Shown here piece by piece: positions 1 to 9,372 of a DNA stretch of 64,000 bases. The notes under the pieces were generated by a model that saw only the letters and a program-made list of their open reading frames with translations, had not been told where the DNA came from and ran no database searches. Position numbers and translations under genes: made by a program. How positions within the stretch are numbered: the stretch's first letter is position 1; each line of letters opens with the position of its first letter. Where the stretch lies: assembly GCF_007860135.1 (NCBI RefSeq), contig NZ_SJPV01000009.1:62001-126000 (forward strand), written 5' to 3'. This stretch comes from Novipirellula artificiosorum. GTDB taxonomy: Bacteria; Planctomycetota; Planctomycetia; Pirellulales; Pirellulaceae.

Positions 1-335
1 GGCGAGAATTTGTTGTGGCGAACGAACGGGTGACAGAAACCGGCCTCGTTGTGATGACTCTGGTTGCTCGCGGCGCGGTTGAAGAAGTGCCGATTGAGTG
101 GGTGATTCAACATTATTCGGATGATTCCGGCCGCCGCGTGCTCGCTACGTTTACAATGGAAGGCGATGCTGCGGACTCGTTTGCGGGTTCGGATGATCAA
201 TTGGCGAGTACGCTGCGCATGATCCATCAGCCCTCCGCTGCACAAGAATTGCCTGATTTGGCCGAGCAGGAATCCAGCAAACCGGAGGACCGGTTGAGCG
301 ACGAATCGATTCAATCGGCCAGCGACAGGCGATAG
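1..335 (+). CDS. C-terminal end of an unidentified protein (partial)
   Basis: The frame is open from the first base of the window to a TAG at 333-335, so this is the 3' end of a gene that starts upstream. About 110 residues are visible. The first 70 look folded (hydrophobic beta-like stretches such as VVMTLVARGAVEEVPIEW) and the last 35 form a hydrophilic, acidic, Gln/Ser-rich tail. A GTG at 15 could act as a start, but the frame is open upstream and there is no ribosome-binding site in front of it. I do not recognise the family. It is followed on the same strand by the exported protein at 408. Confidence 0.6.
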   Translation, partial: REFVVANERVTETGLVVMTLVARGAVEEVPIEWVIQHYSDDSGRRVLATFTMEGDAADSFAGSDDQLASTLRMIHQPSAAQELPDLAEQESSKPEDRLSDESIQSASDRR

Positions 336-407
336 GAAGACCCGATTTGGCGTTTCGAATTCGCTGCCTTGGCACGCGATGTTTATTGCAACTCTTTACC
401 CGATGGT

Positions 408-1445
408 ATGACGATGGTTTCAGGTCGATTCATTTTGTCAACAGCGATCTGCTCCGCAGTTCTCTTGTTCTGCTGTTGTGCCGATGCGACGTCACAAGAT
501 TCGGCGACGGAAGCTGCAGCGAAGCAGAGCAGCGCGGAGAATGACCCGACGACGGAGGAGCAGACTGAGTTTGCGCCCGGCGTCTTGACGGTTGTCCCGC
601 CTGCACCGAAACCCGACGAAACGACCGACGGTCCGCTTGCACTTCAGACCTTCCTTGATGGACATCCCGAAATCATTTGGGGTGGCGAATCCCATCCCGA
701 TGGAATGCCGCATTTTGATCCTCGAAGTCGGATGCTTGCCGAAATGGCCGAAGAGGTTTTCTTGCGTCGTGAGATCTACTGCTTGGAGTTTTCCTTCAAA
801 CCGCTACGACAAATTTTGACGGACGTGCCACGACCCGATGGTCGGATGCAACGCAAACTGGTTTGGTACATGGTGTTCCGGATCCGCTATCGGGGCGGTG
901 ACCTGCGACCCGCTGCGGACGAGGTGGGCGGCAAGGACGTGTACGAACGGATCGAATCGGTCAGCTACCAGTCGAGGCGAGTGTTCCCGATGTTGGTCCT
1001 GAATAACCGCATCAGCGGCAACCGTTACACCGATCGCATCTTGCCGACCGTGAAGCAGAAGATCGCGATTCGGGAACAGATTACCGCACCGCTTTACAAT
1101 ACCGTCGAGATTTCTCGCGTTGAAATCCCTAAATCCTCCGACACGGCAGCGCCCGGCGTTTGGGGTGTGGCGACCTGGGAAGATGTGGATCCCGATTTGG
1201 ATTTCTTTTCCGTCGACGTCTTTGGGCTGACCAATGCGTTCGAGCAAGACGGCGAAGGTGCCGATGCTCCCTACCGAAAAAAGGCCCTACAACTGAATTT
1301 CTTTCGTCCCGGCGACAAGATTCAACAAATCAAAGACACCATCCGATTTGGCGTCCCCGCATACGAGAACAAGAAAGAGCAGGATTACGTGCTTCAGCAA
1401 TACGGAATCGAGAAGCGACTCGACTATCGTTGGATTTTCCGATAA
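408..1445 (+). CDS. Exported hypothetical protein
   Basis: About 345 residues. The ATG at 408 (or 414) places a hydrophobic segment (ILSTAICSAVLLFCCCADA) directly at the N-terminus, as expected for a signal peptide. The cysteine cluster at its end could also be a lipobox. An upstream TTG at 369 would add a poor leader and is less likely. After an Ala/Glu-rich linker comes a soluble domain with many aromatic and basic residues, ending in a Tyr-Arg-Trp-Ile-Phe-Arg terminus. I do not recognise a family; this type of secreted protein is common in planctomycetes. A good intrinsic terminator follows at 1494. Confidence 0.75.
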   Translation: MTMVSGRFILSTAICSAVLLFCCCADATSQDSATEAAAKQSSAENDPTTEEQTEFAPGVLTVVPPAPKPDETTDGPLALQTFLDGHPEIIWGGESHPDGMPHFDPRSRMLAEMAEEVFLRREIYCLEFSFKPLRQILTDVPRPDGRMQRKLVWYMVFRIRYRGGDLRPAADEVGGKDVYERIESVSYQSRRVFPMLVLNNRISGNRYTDRILPTVKQKIAIREQITAPLYNTVEISRVEIPKSSDTAAPGVWGVATWEDVDPDLDFFSVDVFGLTNAFEQDGEGADAPYRKKALQLNFFRPGDKIQQIKDTIRFGVPAYENKKEQDYVLQQYGIEKRLDYRWIFR

Positions 1446-1493
1446 GATTTGCAGGGGCGGAACGATCGTTCCCCTCTTGCCACGAACAGCATG

Positions 1494-1533
1494 ACGGCTG
1501 GCCGGCGCACAAGCGTGGTCAGCCGTTTTTTTT
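1494..1533 (+). terminator. Rho-independent terminator after the exported protein gene
   Basis: ACGGCTGGCC at 1494-1503 pairs with GGTCAGCCGT at 1517-1526 (9 of 10 positions), with a 13-nt loop, and the stem runs into eight T residues at 1526-1533. It lies 50 bp past the stop at 1445 and 60 bp before obg, so it should separate the two transcription units. Confidence 0.8.
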
Positions 1534-1592
1534 GTTGAAGTCTGAACGTCCAGCGAATCCCACTTTACGTTTCCCCATCTTTGTAACTGACT

Positions 1593-2753
1593 ATGTTTGT
1601 TGATCGCGTCCGCATTGAACTGCAAGCCGGCAAGGGGGGCGATGGCTGCATGAGTTTTCGTCGCGAAAAGTTCGTTCCCCGCGGCGGCCCCGATGGCGGC
1701 GATGGGGGCGACGGCGGCAGTTTAATCCTGCAGGCCGGGGATGGTGTCAATAGCTTGGCGGCTTTCGCGAACCGGAGATTCTACCGAGCGCCCAAAGGGA
1801 CAGCGGGCCAGGGATCGATGCGTTTCGGCCGCGCCGGTAAAGACCAACGTTTGTATGTCCCCACCGGCACGACGGTGATTGATGCCGAAAACGGTTTTGT
1901 CATCAAGGATTTGACGACGCCTGGCGAAGAATTTGTCGTCGCTCGTGGAGGCAAAGGAGGCCGGGGCAACGCGTCCTTCAAGTCGTCGACGAACCGCGCT
2001 CCTCGCGAACGCACGATCGGAGCTCCGGGTGAGGTTCGTGACGTCATCTTGGAACTCAAATCGATCGCCGATGTTGGCTTGGTCGGATTGCCAAACGCCG
2101 GTAAGAGCACGTTGCTGAGCCGGATTTCTGCGGCTCGCCCTGAAATTGCCGATTACCCGTTCACGACCAAACATCCGAATCTGGGGATCGTCGAAGTCGG
2201 GATCGAACGGTCGTTCGTGTTGGCCGATATCCCCGGATTGATCGAAGGAGCGAGTGAGGGGATTGGACTTGGCCACGAATTTTTGCGACATGTCGAGCGC
2301 GCAGGCTTGTTGGTCCATTTGGTGGAACCGGCTCCCGTGGACCGGTCGGATCCGCTGCAGAATTACGAAGCCATCCGAACCGAACTGGTCCAATACGATG
2401 CCTCGCTCGGCGAGAGGGACGAGATCTTGGTGGTGACCAAGTGCGAGATGCAGGGGGCCGAGGACGTGTCTGCACAGATCGCCGAGCAAACCGGTAAAGA
2501 GGTTTTTCTGATCAGTGCCCAAACGGGCGAAGGTCTCGAGCCGTTGGTCCAAGAGATCATGGATCGCGTCGAGCAGCGCCGTGAGTTGGCGGAAGCGGGA
2601 CCCCAGGAACCGAATGTTGCCGGTGACGCACCGAAACCGGAAACGAAACCGAAGCCCAAAAAGCTGCCGCCGCACCTAAGCGGGTTAACGGCACAGTTGT
2701 CGGATGAGAATCAAGCGAGCGACTTTGATCCTGATGCGGAGACCTCCAAATGA
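1593..2753 (+). CDS. obg: Obg/CgtA-family ribosome-associated GTPase
   Basis: 386 residues. The N-terminal Obg fold is clear: glycine-rich runs (GKGGDGCMSFRREK, GGPDGGDGGDGG) at about residues 13-45 and GGKGGRGNASF near 120. The G domain follows, with G1 GLPNAGKST at about 165-173, G3 DIPGLIEGASEG at about 212 and G5 SAQTGEG at about 305. The G4 motif, normally NKxD, reads TKCE at 282-285. The C-terminus is a charged Pro/Lys tail without the Bacillus OCT domain. Obg GTPases act in large-subunit maturation and stress control. The stop overlaps the coaX start by 4 bp (ATGA), so the two genes are probably translationally coupled. Confidence 0.95.
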   Translation: MFVDRVRIELQAGKGGDGCMSFRREKFVPRGGPDGGDGGDGGSLILQAGDGVNSLAAFANRRFYRAPKGTAGQGSMRFGRAGKDQRLYVPTGTTVIDAENGFVIKDLTTPGEEFVVARGGKGGRGNASFKSSTNRAPRERTIGAPGEVRDVILELKSIADVGLVGLPNAGKSTLLSRISAARPEIADYPFTTKHPNLGIVEVGIERSFVLADIPGLIEGASEGIGLGHEFLRHVERAGLLVHLVEPAPVDRSDPLQNYEAIRTELVQYDASLGERDEILVVTKCEMQGAEDVSAQIAEQTGKEVFLISAQTGEGLEPLVQEIMDRVEQRRELAEAGPQEPNVAGDAPKPETKPKPKKLPPHLSGLTAQLSDENQASDFDPDAETSK

Positions 2754-3586
2754 ATCGGTCTCGCGCTACGGTCGCGGTCGATGTAGGAAACACGGCAGTC
2801 AAGTTGGCGGTTGAATTGTCGCCGCACACCGCAGGCGACCACGCCGCGTGTCGGCAGCGGAACTTCGAGTCGTTGCCCTCGCGATCGTTCTCGCTCGATC
2901 ACAGGCAATGGCCCGATCGACTCGTTCAGTGGATCAAAACGGAGGTCCAAGTCGAAGACGCGATTTGGCGAATTTCGAGTGTCCAGCGGCAAGCGGTGGA
3001 AAGGCTCCGACAACAGGTCGCTCAGTCCTTCCCCGATGCACATGTCGACCAAATCACTCGTGACCATTTGCCGATGCCGATCGATGTTGATGTTCCCGAA
3101 ACCGTCGGCATTGATCGATTGCTCGGTGCGTTTGCGGCGATCAATCGATTCGACGGTCCCGTGATCATTGTTGACGCGGGATCGGCTGTGACGGTGGACT
3201 ATGTCGATGATCGAGGCCATTTCGCGGGTGGAGCGATTTTGCCGGGATTGAACCTGCAAACCCATGCCTTGGCAACGGGGACCGATGCGCTGCCACCGAT
3301 CGATTGGACTCGCAATCCGCCGCTGCGCGTGCCTGCAAAAAACACGACCGAAGCGATCCAGTTAGGTGTGTTGACGAGTGTGACCTCGGCAATTGATCGG
3401 TTGATTGATTGGTACAATCGCCATCCGAATCGCGGTCAGAACGGCGAGGCAATCGTCGTGCTTTGTGGCGGGGACGCGGCAGCCATTTCGGCACGAGTCG
3501 AGCGTCAGCACGTTGTGCATCATGGCCTCGTTTGTCAAGGAATTTTTGACCTGTCCCTCCCCCCCCGCCGCGAGATGCTACGATAG
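2750..3586 (+). CDS. coaX: Type III pantothenate kinase
   Basis: 278 residues. Family motifs are visible: the N-terminal phosphate loop DVGNTAVKLAVE, the central ETVGIDRLLGAFAA, and IIVDAGSAVTVDYVD followed by GGAILPGLNLQ, which form the ASKHA-fold active site. CoaX phosphorylates pantothenate in the first step of coenzyme A synthesis and does not respond to CoA feedback. It overlaps obg by 4 bp. The C-terminal end (VCQGIFDLSLPPRREML) is shifted toward Pro/Arg, but no frameshift is evident. A run of C residues near 3556 lies inside the gene end. Confidence 0.93.
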   Translation: MNRSRATVAVDVGNTAVKLAVELSPHTAGDHAACRQRNFESLPSRSFSLDHRQWPDRLVQWIKTEVQVEDAIWRISSVQRQAVERLRQQVAQSFPDAHVDQITRDHLPMPIDVDVPETVGIDRLLGAFAAINRFDGPVIIVDAGSAVTVDYVDDRGHFAGGAILPGLNLQTHALATGTDALPPIDWTRNPPLRVPAKNTTEAIQLGVLTSVTSAIDRLIDWYNRHPNRGQNGEAIVVLCGGDAAAISARVERQHVVHHGLVCQGIFDLSLPPRREMLR

Positions 3587-3730
3587 AGAGAGTCGCTGGG
3601 CTGGCCCCGCCCCCCGGTCCAAGTAACGGCGGTCCAAGATCCGTGCAAACTCCCCAGCAGCGGAGTGAGCGGTTGAAATTGCGGTCGGTCGAATTGAAGA
3701 CAGCTTCCTTTTCCTTGCTCGGCATTTCCC

Positions 3731-5119
3731 ATGACGGCAAACTCCTCCACCGATCCGCTGGCAGGCTTGTTGCCAAACGCCGATCCGCTAGCCCCCTATC
3801 GGATGCCGGTCGCGAAATCACCCGAGTTCAAGACACCGGTTTCAGCTGAGATTCCCCGGGCGAAGGTCGATCCCTCAGAGCCCGTTCCGTTTCCCAAGCC
3901 AACGCCTCGTCCCCAAGTGGATCCGGTGCCTGCTCAGGTCCCTGTGATTGCTATTGACGCTCAGCCGATCTCGGCTGGACCGATTTCGCTCAAGGAACCG
4001 GTTGACATCCAACCCGTGCCGCGAGCGACGCGAAGTGGCCGCCGCAGGTCGAACCATGCCGTTCCGTTGTTTGCACTTGCGGTCATGGCGATGACAGGTC
4101 TGATCGTGGTGTTGGTTTGGATTTTGATTTGGGGACCAGGATCGATTGCAAATCAAACGGAAAAGGGGCTGACGATTGCCACCCGACCGTTGGCGTCCGA
4201 ACCCATTGCTGCTTCCCGAAACGGCGCTACCCCAGTGGTTGTGGATCGGGCGATTGGAAGCATTCCTGCGGTGCCAAGGCCGACGCCCGGCGTCCCGGTT
4301 TCGCCCCGTGAGTCGCTTGCCTTTGATTTGCAAAACCGCACGCCGACGGAACCCGCGCCGTCGACGAGCGTCGCAGCGCCGCCCGAGGATCCAAACTTGG
4401 GCGAGGATCCAAACTTGGGCGAGGATCCAAACTTGGGCGAGGATCCAAACTTGGGCGAGGATCCAAACTTGGGCGAGGATCCAAACTTACCCGGGGATCC
4501 ACCCTTGAGTGGGGATCAGGCGATGACACCCCAGCCGATACCTTCGGATGAGGAGATGGCAACGCCCGCATCACTTGCTGCACGCGAGCAGTTGATCCAA
4601 GCGGCTCGCGATGCGATTGCTTCAGCAAATTGGCGACAGATGAAGTCGCTCGCGACCGCTGCCATAGAGGCTGACGGGGCGGAGGAATCGCAATCGGAAG
4701 CGGAATCGCTCTATCAAATTGCCGATCTGGCAACTTTTTATCGTGGAGGGATCGAACGGGGCCTCGAGACGCTCAAGACCGGTAGTGAGTTCGAGTTGGT
4801 GGATTCGTTACGGGTGATTGTCGTCGAAGCGACGGCCAATCGGTTAGTGATCCGCTTCAATGCACGCACGATTCCCTATGACTTCGACGACCTTCCGCTC
4901 ACGCTTGCTCACAAAATCGCTACGTTCGCAATGAGTGGGGATGATCCGCAGACGATCGCGGGCAAAGGGGCGTACCAGGCAATTTGGCCAAAATCAACAC
5001 TCGAACACCGTCAGCAAGCGGTCCGCTGGCTGCAATCCCTACCCGATCAAGTCGAGGGGGCCGATCCCGAGCGCATGGCGGTCAGGCTCGCGGAGATCTT
5101 TGATCTTCCAAGCCCTTGA
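3731..5119 (+). CDS. Single-pass membrane protein with a tandem hexapeptide repeat
   Basis: 462 residues. The N-terminal ~105 residues are proline-rich and polar. A single transmembrane segment (LFALAVMAMTGLIVVLVWIL) lies at about 112-135. A second low-complexity stretch contains six copies of Glu-Asp-Pro-Asn-Leu-Gly at about 219-254. The C-terminal ~170 residues are an alpha/beta-looking domain starting near ASLAAREQLIQAARDAI. This architecture suggests a membrane-anchored protein with a disordered spacer and an extracytoplasmic C-terminal domain. I do not recognise the domain. The ATG at 3731 is the first in frame after the end of coaX, 144 bp away. Confidence 0.8.
   Translation: MTANSSTDPLAGLLPNADPLAPYRMPVAKSPEFKTPVSAEIPRAKVDPSEPVPFPKPTPRPQVDPVPAQVPVIAIDAQPISAGPISLKEPVDIQPVPRATRSGRRRSNHAVPLFALAVMAMTGLIVVLVWILIWGPGSIANQTEKGLTIATRPLASEPIAASRNGATPVVVDRAIGSIPAVPRPTPGVPVSPRESLAFDLQNRTPTEPAPSTSVAAPPEDPNLGEDPNLGEDPNLGEDPNLGEDPNLGEDPNLPGDPPLSGDQAMTPQPIPSDEEMATPASLAAREQLIQAARDAIASANWRQMKSLATAAIEADGAEESQSEAESLYQIADLATFYRGGIERGLETLKTGSEFELVDSLRVIVVEATANRLVIRFNARTIPYDFDDLPLTLAHKIATFAMSGDDPQTIAGKGAYQAIWPKSTLEHRQQAVRWLQSLPDQVEGADPERMAVRLAEIFDLPSP
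4385..4492 (+). repeat. Six 18-bp tandem repeats inside the membrane protein gene
   Basis: GAGGATCCAAACTTGGGC is repeated five times without change, followed by a sixth copy that diverges in its last bases. Each unit encodes Glu-Asp-Pro-Asn-Leu-Gly. Identity at the DNA level, including silent positions, indicates recent expansion by slippage, so copy number probably varies between strains. Confidence 0.95.
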
Positions 5120-5290
5120 AGCAGGGGGCATGCTCAGCGAGCAGGCTCGTTTTCGCGTGTGGCCTATCGAGTACAGCCGAGCGATGTCGAAGGTCGCCAC
5201 CGTGGATCGCCACCTTCGCGATGGCGCTCCGCGAGAGTAGATTAGATTGGGTGCTTCCAACGCTTTTTTTCGATGAGTCCTTTTCCTATC

Positions 5291-6292
5291 ATGCGAATCG
5301 TACTTTGCTTTCCGGTCCTCGATAAACATCTCCAACAAATCCAAGCGGCTGCGCCGGACGCAGAAATTGTCAACGCAGGCCAAGAACGTATCAACGAGCT
5401 GTTGCCGACGGCGGATATCTTCATCGGACATGCCAAGGTTCCGGTCGACTGGGATCGCGTGCTACGGGCGAACAAGCTGCGCTGGATCCAATCATCGGCC
5501 GCCGGATTGGATCATTGCTTGGTCCCCGGTGTGATCGAATCCGACATTCCGGTTTGCAGCGCCTCTGGGCTTTTTGCGCCGCAGGTGGCGGAGCAGACGT
5601 TCGCTTTGCTGTTTGGGCTCTTGCGACAGATCCCGTTGTTTATCCGGGCCGAAAGGACGCGTGATTTTTCACGTTTGCCGACCGATGATTTGCGTGGCAA
5701 GACCGTTGGGATCGTCGGTTTCGGGGGCAATGGGCGGATGATTTCACGGATGCTCTCCCCGTGGGAAATCCGTATGATCGCTACCGACTACTACCCGGTC
5801 GACAAGCCCGCTGAACTTGCCGAACTGTGGCCCGTCGATCGATTGGATGATCTACTCGGCCTCAGCGATATCGTGATTTTGACCTTGCCGCTGAATGCCG
5901 AAACCGTGGGCGTCTTTGACGCGCAGCGGATCGCCAAGATGCGATCTGGGGCGTACTTGATCAATGTGGCGCGCGGCGCGGTCATTGTCGAATCGGCATT
6001 GGTGGCTGCCTTGGCGAGTGGTCAGATCGCGGGTGCTGGCTTGGACGTCACCGAAGAAGAGCCGTTGGCAGCGACCAGTTTACTTTGGGACGACCCCAAA
6101 GTGATCATCACGCCGCATGTGGGGGCACAATCTTATTGCCGAGTGGATGACACGGTCGATCTGGCTTGCGTGAACTTGCGGAGGTTTCTCGCAGGCAAAG
6201 AACCCTACAACATCGTCAACAAGCATCTCGGGTTCCCCCACCCCTCGGTCGTGTATCGCGGCGAGTCCACAGCCAACAACGACGACCGTTAA
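5291..6292 (+). CDS. D-isomer-specific 2-hydroxyacid dehydrogenase
   Basis: 333 residues from the ATG at 5291 (MRIVLCFPVL); an ATG at 5273 would add six residues and cannot be excluded. The Rossmann motif is GIVGFGGNGRMI at about 145. The family catalytic Arg is in NVARGAVIVES, the Glu in DVTEEEPL and the His in ITPHVGAQSY. The family reduces 2-keto acids or oxidises D-2-hydroxy acids with NAD(P). The substrate cannot be told from sequence; the sequence around the active site resembles the glyoxylate/hydroxypyruvate-reductase-like branch. It is followed by a possible small gene and then by convergent transcription. Confidence 0.9.
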   Translation: MRIVLCFPVLDKHLQQIQAAAPDAEIVNAGQERINELLPTADIFIGHAKVPVDWDRVLRANKLRWIQSSAAGLDHCLVPGVIESDIPVCSASGLFAPQVAEQTFALLFGLLRQIPLFIRAERTRDFSRLPTDDLRGKTVGIVGFGGNGRMISRMLSPWEIRMIATDYYPVDKPAELAELWPVDRLDDLLGLSDIVILTLPLNAETVGVFDAQRIAKMRSGAYLINVARGAVIVESALVAALASGQIAGAGLDVTEEEPLAATSLLWDDPKVIITPHVGAQSYCRVDDTVDLACVNLRRFLAGKEPYNIVNKHLGFPHPSVVYRGESTANNDDR

Positions 6293-6330
6293 AATGGCTC
6301 GTATGGTTTTCTGAAAGGGAGTGAGCAGGA

Positions 6331-6531
6331 ATGAGCAGCAGTCATCGAAACGTGGGCCAATGTGCTGCCGTGATCAAAAAGGATGCAACGGCGAGAGGCG
6401 CCGTCGTCTTGCCTGAGTCGGAGCCCGAGTCCTTCATCTGCGAATTCAATCGTACCTACGCTTCGATTGGATGGAGAATCGAGTCGCTCGAGCCCACCAA
6501 GTTGATTCGCAAAGATCGGCCAAGAGAATAA
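6331..6531 (+). CDS. Small hypothetical protein (66 residues)
   Basis: A short reading frame starts with ATG at 6331, preceded by AGGGAG nine bases upstream. It encodes a soluble polypeptide with plausible composition (acidic centre, PESEPES, then FICEFNRTYASIGW). It lies 39 bp after the dehydrogenase and could be co-transcribed. No family is recognised, and an antisense frame of similar length exists, so this remains a candidate. Confidence 0.4.
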   Translation: MSSSHRNVGQCAAVIKKDATARGAVVLPESEPESFICEFNRTYASIGWRIESLEPTKLIRKDRPRE

Positions 6532-6700
6532 GGGGCGATCGTCGTGGACCACCGGCTAATGGCTTTTACCACTTCGTATTCCGCCGCAGCTCAATTTTCG
6601 GGAAGGGCCGTTTCCTACCGGCCACACTCTCAAGTGATTTGGCCCGTGGGAACCGGCCCTACTCCGAACGCCTACTCGCAATCCAAGCTGAGTCGGAATA

Positions 6701-8077
6701 CTAGGGCTGATTCGTTAATCCGGGATCGTCGCCATAGCCGAGTCCTGGGCCATCCAGCAGCCGGGTGGGTACCTCGCCGCCGCGCACCTCGAAGAAATCA
6801 CGGAACTTGCCAAGCCATCGCTGGTTGGCTGCTGGCGCATACTGCCGACCATTGCTTTCGATTGCCGTCACCCCTGGGATGTGGGCGGCGAGCGATGCCG
6901 AATGCAACAGCGAGGCGCCGACGCACGTCAGGTCTTGCACGCATAAGAACAGCTTTTCGTGGCGAGCGACCGCACCAAGCAACAGCGCTTCGGCATGTCC
7001 CTTGCAAGCCTTTAATGCGATACCACTGTAGCCCTGTGAAATGGCGGTCCGCAGACTGCGCAAGTTCACCAACGATTCATCAATCACCACCGGCAAGCGT
7101 TCGCGAACGCGATGCATCGTGATCGTTGGCAACCGATCCAAGTCGCGATGGGTGGGTTGCTCAATGTAGGCGATCGCTTGTAGCGAATCAGGTTGCACAC
7201 GCGTGATTTTGTCGAGTACCGCTAAGACGTAATCCTCGTCCTCACATTTTTCGTTAAAATCGAGTGAAAACGCCCATGATCCAGGGCGAGCCTCGGTGGC
7301 CACGCGATACGTTTCGGCAATCCGGTTTGTATCCCAGTCCGAGTCATCCCCGTTGAGCTTGATTTTCAGATGGGTCAAGCCATCGCGAGTGATCCAATCG
7401 GTCAGCGTTTCCGGCAGACCATCGCCAACCGGCGTGTGGACATCCGCATTCGTCAAGGGATCGAGCGCACCGACCAAGTGATAAAGCGGCATCGAGTCAA
7501 CTGGTTGGGAAGCGATCAGGTCGCCAAGGTAAATGTCCTTGTACGAGGCTTCACCTAAGTAGTGTGACAGATCGTGCTTCAAGTGATCCCGCGTCAATAA
7601 GGCGTAACTGCTGCAACCCGCCGCCTTGCCATGCGCGTCGAAGAGCGCCGCCTCAATGGGGGAAGCAGCCAATAGCAGCACCAAATCGGGGATCGGTTCC
7701 GTCAGCCCGCGTTCCGCAGCCAACTCCGCGGCCAAACGTGTCCGCGTCGCCGTCATTGCGTGACAAAGGTCCAAAGGATGTCCCGACATCTCGCTGTCGT
7801 TAAACGCTCGGGCCAATCGGTGGCAAAGTTCGACCACGATTTCCAATTTGGCAGTGTTGGAAATGTCGGGACTTGGCCAAGCCCACGCAACGCCCATGGT
7901 CATGGAACCAAGGCCGCGAGCGTTCGCAACGCGGCTGGCTGCGTCGCAATCGACCGAAAGAACGGTGACATCGGTAACCACACGACCACCGAACTTCATT
8001 GGAGTTCGATAGTCGTACGTCTCGCTTCGCACCTGCAGTTCGAAGCGGATCAAATCAGTGCTGAATGTGTTTGCCAT
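6701..8077 (-). CDS. Enolase-superfamily enzyme (mandelate racemase / muconate-lactonizing-like)
   Basis: 458 residues. The C-terminal barrel shows the superfamily ligands and bases in order: KIKLNGDD (the K-x-K pair), FSLDFNEKCED (first metal Asp), YIEQPT (metal Glu), VVIDESL (metal Asp and Glu) and ALKACKGHAEALL (the Lys on the far strand). The N-terminal capping domain contains RTPMKFGG, which contacts substrate in this family. Such enzymes abstract a proton alpha to a carboxylate; the exact reaction (racemase, dehydratase, cycloisomerase) is not predictable here. At 458 residues it is longer than typical members (about 370). It runs convergently toward the dehydrogenase and is adjacent to the response regulator. 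Confidence 0.85.
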   Translation of the reverse strand: MANTFSTDLIRFELQVRSETYDYRTPMKFGGRVVTDVTVLSVDCDAASRVANARGLGSMTMGVAWAWPSPDISNTAKLEIVVELCHRLARAFNDSEMSGHPLDLCHAMTATRTRLAAELAAERGLTEPIPDLVLLLAASPIEAALFDAHGKAAGCSSYALLTRDHLKHDLSHYLGEASYKDIYLGDLIASQPVDSMPLYHLVGALDPLTNADVHTPVGDGLPETLTDWITRDGLTHLKIKLNGDDSDWDTNRIAETYRVATEARPGSWAFSLDFNEKCEDEDYVLAVLDKITRVQPDSLQAIAYIEQPTHRDLDRLPTITMHRVRERLPVVIDESLVNLRSLRTAISQGYSGIALKACKGHAEALLLGAVARHEKLFLCVQDLTCVGASLLHSASLAAHIPGVTAIESNGRQYAPAANQRWLGKFRDFFEVRGGEVPTRLLDGPGLGYGDDPGLTNQP

Positions 8078-8137
8078 GGCGAAGATTGTAGCAACAATTC
8101 TCGCCGGTGGAAAACGCCGTCGTTCGTCCGAACGGTA

Positions 8138-8770
8138 TCAGACCAAGTTTTTGCGAACGGCCCAAACAGCGGCTTGCGTGCGATCGCTTACACCGATTTT
8201 GCGAAGGATGTGCTGGACGTGTTCCTTGACCGTCTCGTAGCTGATCCCCAACATCTTAGCGATTTCTTTGTTGGTCAAACCGAGAGCCATCTGGCGAAGA
8301 ACTTCGCTTTCTCGCTGCGTCAGCGGCACTTCAATGTCGGTGCTCAGCCGTGGGGTGGCAAGTGCACCGGTTACTCGTCGTAGTTCCTCGCGAGTCCAGG
8401 CCGATTCACCAGCGAACGCCAGTTGAAGCGCATCGATCAATCGTTCGCGAGGCGCCGACTTCAGTACGAACCCGGCAGCGCCCAAGGCTACGGCTCGAGC
8501 AATGTAGGTCGGATTGTCGTAGGCTGAGTAAAGAACGATCGGGAGCTCGGCATGGTCGAGCTTAATGCGGCCGAGTGCGTTGAGCCCATCGCCCCCTTCC
8601 ATACGAATGTCCATCAAAATGGCGTCGGGTGAAAGCTTCTCAACTTGGCTCAACGCTTCCGCCGTGCTGGCCGCTTCCCCCACGATCTTCATGTCGGTGT
8701 CTTCAAGCATCATCCGAAGCCCAATGCGAATGACTTCGTGATCGTCGACAATCAAGAGATTCTTAGTCAT
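8138..8770 (-). CDS. NarL/FixJ-family response regulator
   Basis: 210 residues. The receiver domain has the acidic pair in LIVDDHEVIRIG, the phosphoacceptor Asp in AILMDIRM (about residue 54), a switch Ser in IVLYSAYD and Lys in FVLKSAPRE. The C-terminal LuxR-type helix-turn-helix is LTQRESEVLRQMALGLTNKE through GISYETVKEHVQHILRKIGV. It should bind DNA when phosphorylated by a sensor kinase that is not encoded nearby, so it is an orphan in this window. It is transcribed divergently from the permease at 9373, with a 600-bp gap between. Confidence 0.93.
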   Translation of the reverse strand: MTKNLLIVDDHEVIRIGLRMMLEDTDMKIVGEAASTAEALSQVEKLSPDAILMDIRMEGGDGLNALGRIKLDHAELPIVLYSAYDNPTYIARAVALGAAGFVLKSAPRERLIDALQLAFAGESAWTREELRRVTGALATPRLSTDIEVPLTQRESEVLRQMALGLTNKEIAKMLGISYETVKEHVQHILRKIGVSDRTQAAVWAVRKNLV

Positions 8771-9372
8771 TTCTATTTTCCTGTAAGAGTGAGAGGATGG
8801 AAGTGGATTTCCGCGACGCTGACGCCCCTCTGTGGGATGTCATTTTAGTAGCCCGTCTAGTGGATGCGAATCCAAAAAGTGAAGGGTGCGTCGAATCGCC
8901 CTCCCCAGACAAATGTTCAAATCCGCTTCTGGCATACCGACCCATTGTAGTCGCGTTCGCTAAAAAGTGTATTCATTTCGACTGCGCTTTTCTGCGGAGG
9001 GGTCTGGGAACACCAGGTCCCTTGAACAATGGTCATTGTGACTACCAAGTGAGGGGGAGGAAAGTGGGCGGTTCCCGCCAATGGGGTTGAAAGGGGGTAA
9101 ATAGGGCCCTTCTGCTTCAATATGCCGCAGGGGAAAAGCGGTCTCGTCGTGAGTTTGGCCTTCGGGTCGCTGTTTCAGACGGGCTCATTTCTTATTTGGG
9201 GGGGATCGAATACCTTCGTCCGAAGCCAAGCAGTGCCGCTCTCAAGGCATGCCTCGCTTTGGGGGAGGAAGGGCTAAGCTGCGGCGGAATCTCCTCTACC
9301 CACCACGGGGATCGTTTTGTTAAACCCGGCGAGCGGACTTTCCCACATTTTCCCAGTGTTTTTTTGAGCCAA
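8771..9372. other. Intergenic region between divergent genes
   Basis: About 600 bp without a convincing gene. It should hold the promoters for the response regulator (leftward) and the permease (rightward). A small G/C hairpin (GGCGG...CCGCC-like) is visible near 9065-9078. Short frames in it have poor composition and no ribosome-binding site. I see no tRNA or riboswitch. Confidence 0.4.

Noticed and set aside
370..389. Sigma-54 promoter (TGGCAC...TTGC) before the exported protein
   Set aside because: The GG to GC spacing is 15, not the required 10.
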